A DNA stretch of 8,308 nucleotides from an uncultured Verrucomicrobiota bacterium (lineage in GTDB: Bacteria; Verrucomicrobiota; Kiritimatiellia; RFP12; UBA1067). Position 1 is the stretch's first letter; every line of letters starts with the position of its first letter. This document shows, one piece after another, positions 6,407-8,308 of this stretch. The notes below the pieces were generated by a model. The model saw nothing but the letters and a program-made list of their open reading frames with translations, was not told where the DNA came from and made no database searches. Position numbers and translations under genes: made by a program. The stretch covers positions 1 to 8,308 of the forward strand of contig CAMZDY010000047.1 in NCBI GenBank assembly GCA_947305585.1. Direction: 5' to 3'.

Positions 6407-7250
6407 CTTTCGCCTTTCTCGTTATCACCGGCACGTACGTCCCGGGATTGTTGAACCGCTTCACCACCCGCTCCGCGTACTGCGCCAGATAATAGTCGTT
6501 CTCGCCCCGCCAGCTGTGCCGCGACCCGAAGTCGCGGATGGCGTTGAACCAGCCTTCGAACCGTCCGCCCTCGTCGAAGCCCGACTCCGCCAGCTCCATC
6601 ATCACTTCGGTTATGATCTGGTCGTCGAGGTTCGCGGGATAGGTCCAGTAGCATTCCTCCAGAAGGAGCGCCTTCAGCATCCTCGGATGGAGCTCGTGCA
6701 CCGACGCCACCTGCTTCGGCACCGGCCGCCCCGACAGCTCCCAGAACCGCTTCGGCTCCAGGTTGAAGTCTTCGCACAGCCGCATGATCGTGAAGTCGAG
6801 CGCGTTGAACCGTCCGTCCTCGAAGCCCCGGAAGTTCACCGTCTCGCCTTCCTCCACGCCCCACTCGAATCCGGCGTAGGGACTGCGCTCCACCAGTTCC
6901 CGGAACCAGCTCTCCAGCACCTCCAGCCCCTCCTGCTCGTCCTCGCGGATGAACCGGCTGTCGTTCCAGAAGTGACCGAACTCGTCGAACGCCCACACGC
7001 GATGCTTGTAGGTGAGCGTGAAGCGCACCCCGGCCGTCGACTGGGGCGATTCCACGCACCGGATCTTCTTGAGGAACTCGTGCCACAAGCGTCTGCGGTC
7101 GTAGATTTCGCTCACCCACTCGTTCCCCTCGTCGAACGCCGCCGCCTCTTCCTCCGTCAACTCCGCCTCCCAGCTCGTCGGCAGCGTGGGTTTGGGACGC
7201 ATCGGCGTCAACGTGGCGGCTATCGCCAACATGATCGGCAGCACCGTCAT
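6399..7250 (-). CDS. Shortened paralogue of the upstream lysozyme-like protein; probable pseudo-enzyme
   Basis: A 283-residue protein that I do not recognise as a named family. It is a full-length paralogue of its upstream neighbour in three blocks. The first is VWAFDEFGHFWNDSRFI (85-101), which matches VFYFEEDGSLWCDPRFI next door. The second is FRGFEDGRF with ASVHELHPRMLKALLLEE (140-199), matching FRGFEDARY and ASIHDLKPALVKSHMIEE. The third is FEGWFNAIRDFGSRHS through YAERVVKRF to TYVPVI (231-276). The catalytic-looking ESGG of the neighbour is ECYW here, its DPLQVN region (about 40 residues) is deleted and its YNG is FGS, so lytic activity looks unlikely. The N-terminus (MTVLPIMLAIAATLT) is a weak hydrophobic segment without the usual positive charges, so export is uncertain. 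The ATG at 7250 has AGGAGG (7256-7261) 5 bases upstream and overlaps the upstream stop as ATGA. Confidence 0.88.
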   Translation of the reverse strand: MTVLPIMLAIAATLTPMRPKPTLPTSWEAELTEEEAAAFDEGNEWVSEIYDRRRLWHEFLKKIRCVESPQSTAGVRFTLTYKHRVWAFDEFGHFWNDSRFIREDEQEGLEVLESWFRELVERSPYAGFEWGVEEGETVNFRGFEDGRFNALDFTIMRLCEDFNLEPKRFWELSGRPVPKQVASVHELHPRMLKALLLEECYWTYPANLDDQIITEVMMELAESGFDEGGRFEGWFNAIRDFGSRHSWRGENDYYLAQYAERVVKRFNNPGTYVPVITRKAKDE

Positions 7251-8302
7251 TCCGACCTCCTCTTCCGGGGCTTCTTCACGTCGTTCGCGATCGGCACGAA
7301 CGCATGGGGCGACTCCGCCCGCTTCATGATCCGCTCGGCGTAGGCGTCCTTGTAGCGCTTGCCCGACTCCGTCCGCGAGTTCCGTCCGTTGTAGCGCCGC
7401 AGGGCCGTATACCAGCCGTCGAACTTCTTGCTCGGACGCGTCTTGGCCGGCGCGCCCGACGTGCCGAAACCCTTGCGCACCAGATACTTGATGGCCGCTT
7501 TCACGTTCTGCGCGGCAGTTCCCTCGTTGCGGCGCGCGGGACGCCTCAGCCCCACCAAAGTCTTGACGCTGTCCCAATCGCCCGGCACGTTCACCTGCAG
7601 CGGGTCCACCTGCCACGCCTTCTTGGACTTCGGCCCCGACCCGCCCGACTCTTCGATCATGTGCGACTTCACCAAAGCCGGCTTCAGATCGTGGATGCTC
7701 GCCGCCTGTCCCGGCGTGGCGTCCGCCCAGGCCGCGCGGTTGTTGTTGAAATCGTCCGTATACTTGATGATGAGATCGTCGTACTGCTGGTATCGGGCGT
7801 CCTCGAAGCCCCTGAACACCGGGAGTTTCTTCCGGGGTTTCGGCTGCTCCGCCACCTGCGGCTTTTCCTCCTTCGGTTCTTCCGGCGCCTTCTTCTCTTC
7901 CTTCGTCATGCAAATCGCCTTGTAATACCGCTCCACCAGATCCTTGGCGGACTGCTCCTCCGGCAGGATGAACCGGGGATCGCACCACAAACTGCCGTCC
8001 TCCTCGAAATAGAACACCTCGTTCCCGATCGCGATCTGCGTCTTGATGGGCGCGGACGACATCGGCACTTCCTCGAACCCCATCGCCGCCGCGTACTGGT
8101 TGTAGGCGTTCAGCCGGTCCTGCACCCGGTGACGCACCTCGATCGCGTTCGCGAACGCCTGCGACACCTCCGCCCACACTTCATCCGTCACCACGCACGT
8201 GGCCTTCAGCTCCCCGGAAACGCCATAAACCTCCAACTGGACGTCCGCCAAGACCTCCAGCCCGATCGCGCAGCCGAACACTATCGCCCACACTTTCCGC
8301 AT
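7247..8302 (-). CDS. Secreted protein with predicted lysozyme/lytic-transglycosylase-like C-terminal domain
   Basis: A 351-residue protein not assignable to a named family by eye. A signal peptide is likely (MRKVWAIVFGCAIGLEVLA, cleavage near 19-20). Residues 21-130 form a domain shared with the next gene, including VFYFEEDGSLWCDPRFI (96-112). Residues 134-160 are a Lys/Glu/Pro-rich linker. The C-terminal half (164-339) has an ordered set resembling a GH23/SLT fold: a helix ending in MIEESGG (215-221, candidate catalytic E218), AWQVDPLQVN (229-238) in the place of GLMQ, NVKAAIKYL (266-274) like the NixAGxxYL helix, and ALRRYNG (300-306) like AxxxYNAG, then YAERIMKR (321-328). The lysozyme-like call is my inference from motif order. 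The ATG at 8302 is only 6 bases from the window edge, so no promoter can be judged. A very basic tail (KKPRKRRSE) ends the protein. Confidence 0.85.
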   Translation of the reverse strand: MRKVWAIVFGCAIGLEVLADVQLEVYGVSGELKATCVVTDEVWAEVSQAFANAIEVRHRVQDRLNAYNQYAAAMGFEEVPMSSAPIKTQIAIGNEVFYFEEDGSLWCDPRFILPEEQSAKDLVERYYKAICMTKEEKKAPEEPKEEKPQVAEQPKPRKKLPVFRGFEDARYQQYDDLIIKYTDDFNNNRAAWADATPGQAASIHDLKPALVKSHMIEESGGSGPKSKKAWQVDPLQVNVPGDWDSVKTLVGLRRPARRNEGTAAQNVKAAIKYLVRKGFGTSGAPAKTRPSKKFDGWYTALRRYNGRNSRTESGKRYKDAYAERIMKRAESPHAFVPIANDVKKPRKRRSE

Positions 8303-8308
8303 TGTATA

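Noticed and set aside
6072..7343. 423-codon open frame on the plus strand opposite purN and the shortened paralogue
   Set aside because: It spans two well-supported genes and an overlap junction, with low-complexity Arg/His/Pro/Leu content typical of antisense frames.
1..8308. CRISPR arrays, tRNA or rRNA genes, insertion sequences, attachment sites, prophage or defence genes
   Set aside because: I looked for repeats, clover-leaf patterns, transposase motifs and defence domains and saw none; the window is continuous overlapping coding sequence.

Overview
The window is a compact bacterial chromosome segment of fairly high GC, roughly 60% judged by eye. All nine genes I can support lie on the minus strand, so they read from right to left. 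They form two transcription units separated by a single gap of about 106 bases. The first half of a division and cell-wall (dcw) cluster, mraZ-rsmH-ftsL-ftsI, marks it as an ordinary peptidoglycan-making bacterium. The dcw layout, the diverged FtsL and the unfamiliar genes upstream would suit an uncultured member of the PVC group (Kiritimatiellota, Lentisphaerota or Verrucomicrobiota). That placement is a low-confidence inference, because no rRNA or other phylogenetic marker gene is present.

Right-hand unit (8302 down to 3644): two full-length paralogous proteins that I cannot assign to a named family come first. The first has a signal peptide, and its C-terminal half looks like a lysozyme/lytic-transglycosylase fold. 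The second is a shortened copy that has lost most of the catalytic signature. They are followed by purN (purine synthesis), an ispA-type short-chain prenyl diphosphate synthase, and a beta-CASP metallo-beta-lactamase protein of the CPSF73-like RNA nuclease type. Every junction overlaps by 1 to 8 bases, and several starts carry near-perfect Shine-Dalgarno sequences, so the genes are very probably translated from one message. A hairpin followed by a T-run closes the unit. Its promoter would lie to the right of the window.

Gap (3538-3643): it holds the terminator of the first unit, an AT-rich UP-like stretch, and a promoter with consensus -35 and -10 hexamers. A phased array of (G/A)TGT(C/A)(A/T) boxes at an exact 10-base period overlaps the promoter and is the likely MraZ operator.

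Left-hand unit (3537 down to 17): mraZ (autoregulator), rsmH (16S rRNA m4C1402 methyltransferase), an ftsL-like divisome protein and ftsI (septal transpeptidase PBP) follow with 1- or 4-base overlaps or a 1-base gap. The unit probably continues leftwards into the mur genes.

The points most worth a second look are the lysozyme-like protein with its apparent pseudo-enzyme partner, the phased MraZ operator sitting on the promoter, and an IspA homologue lacking the usual segment around the GKxTYP motif.
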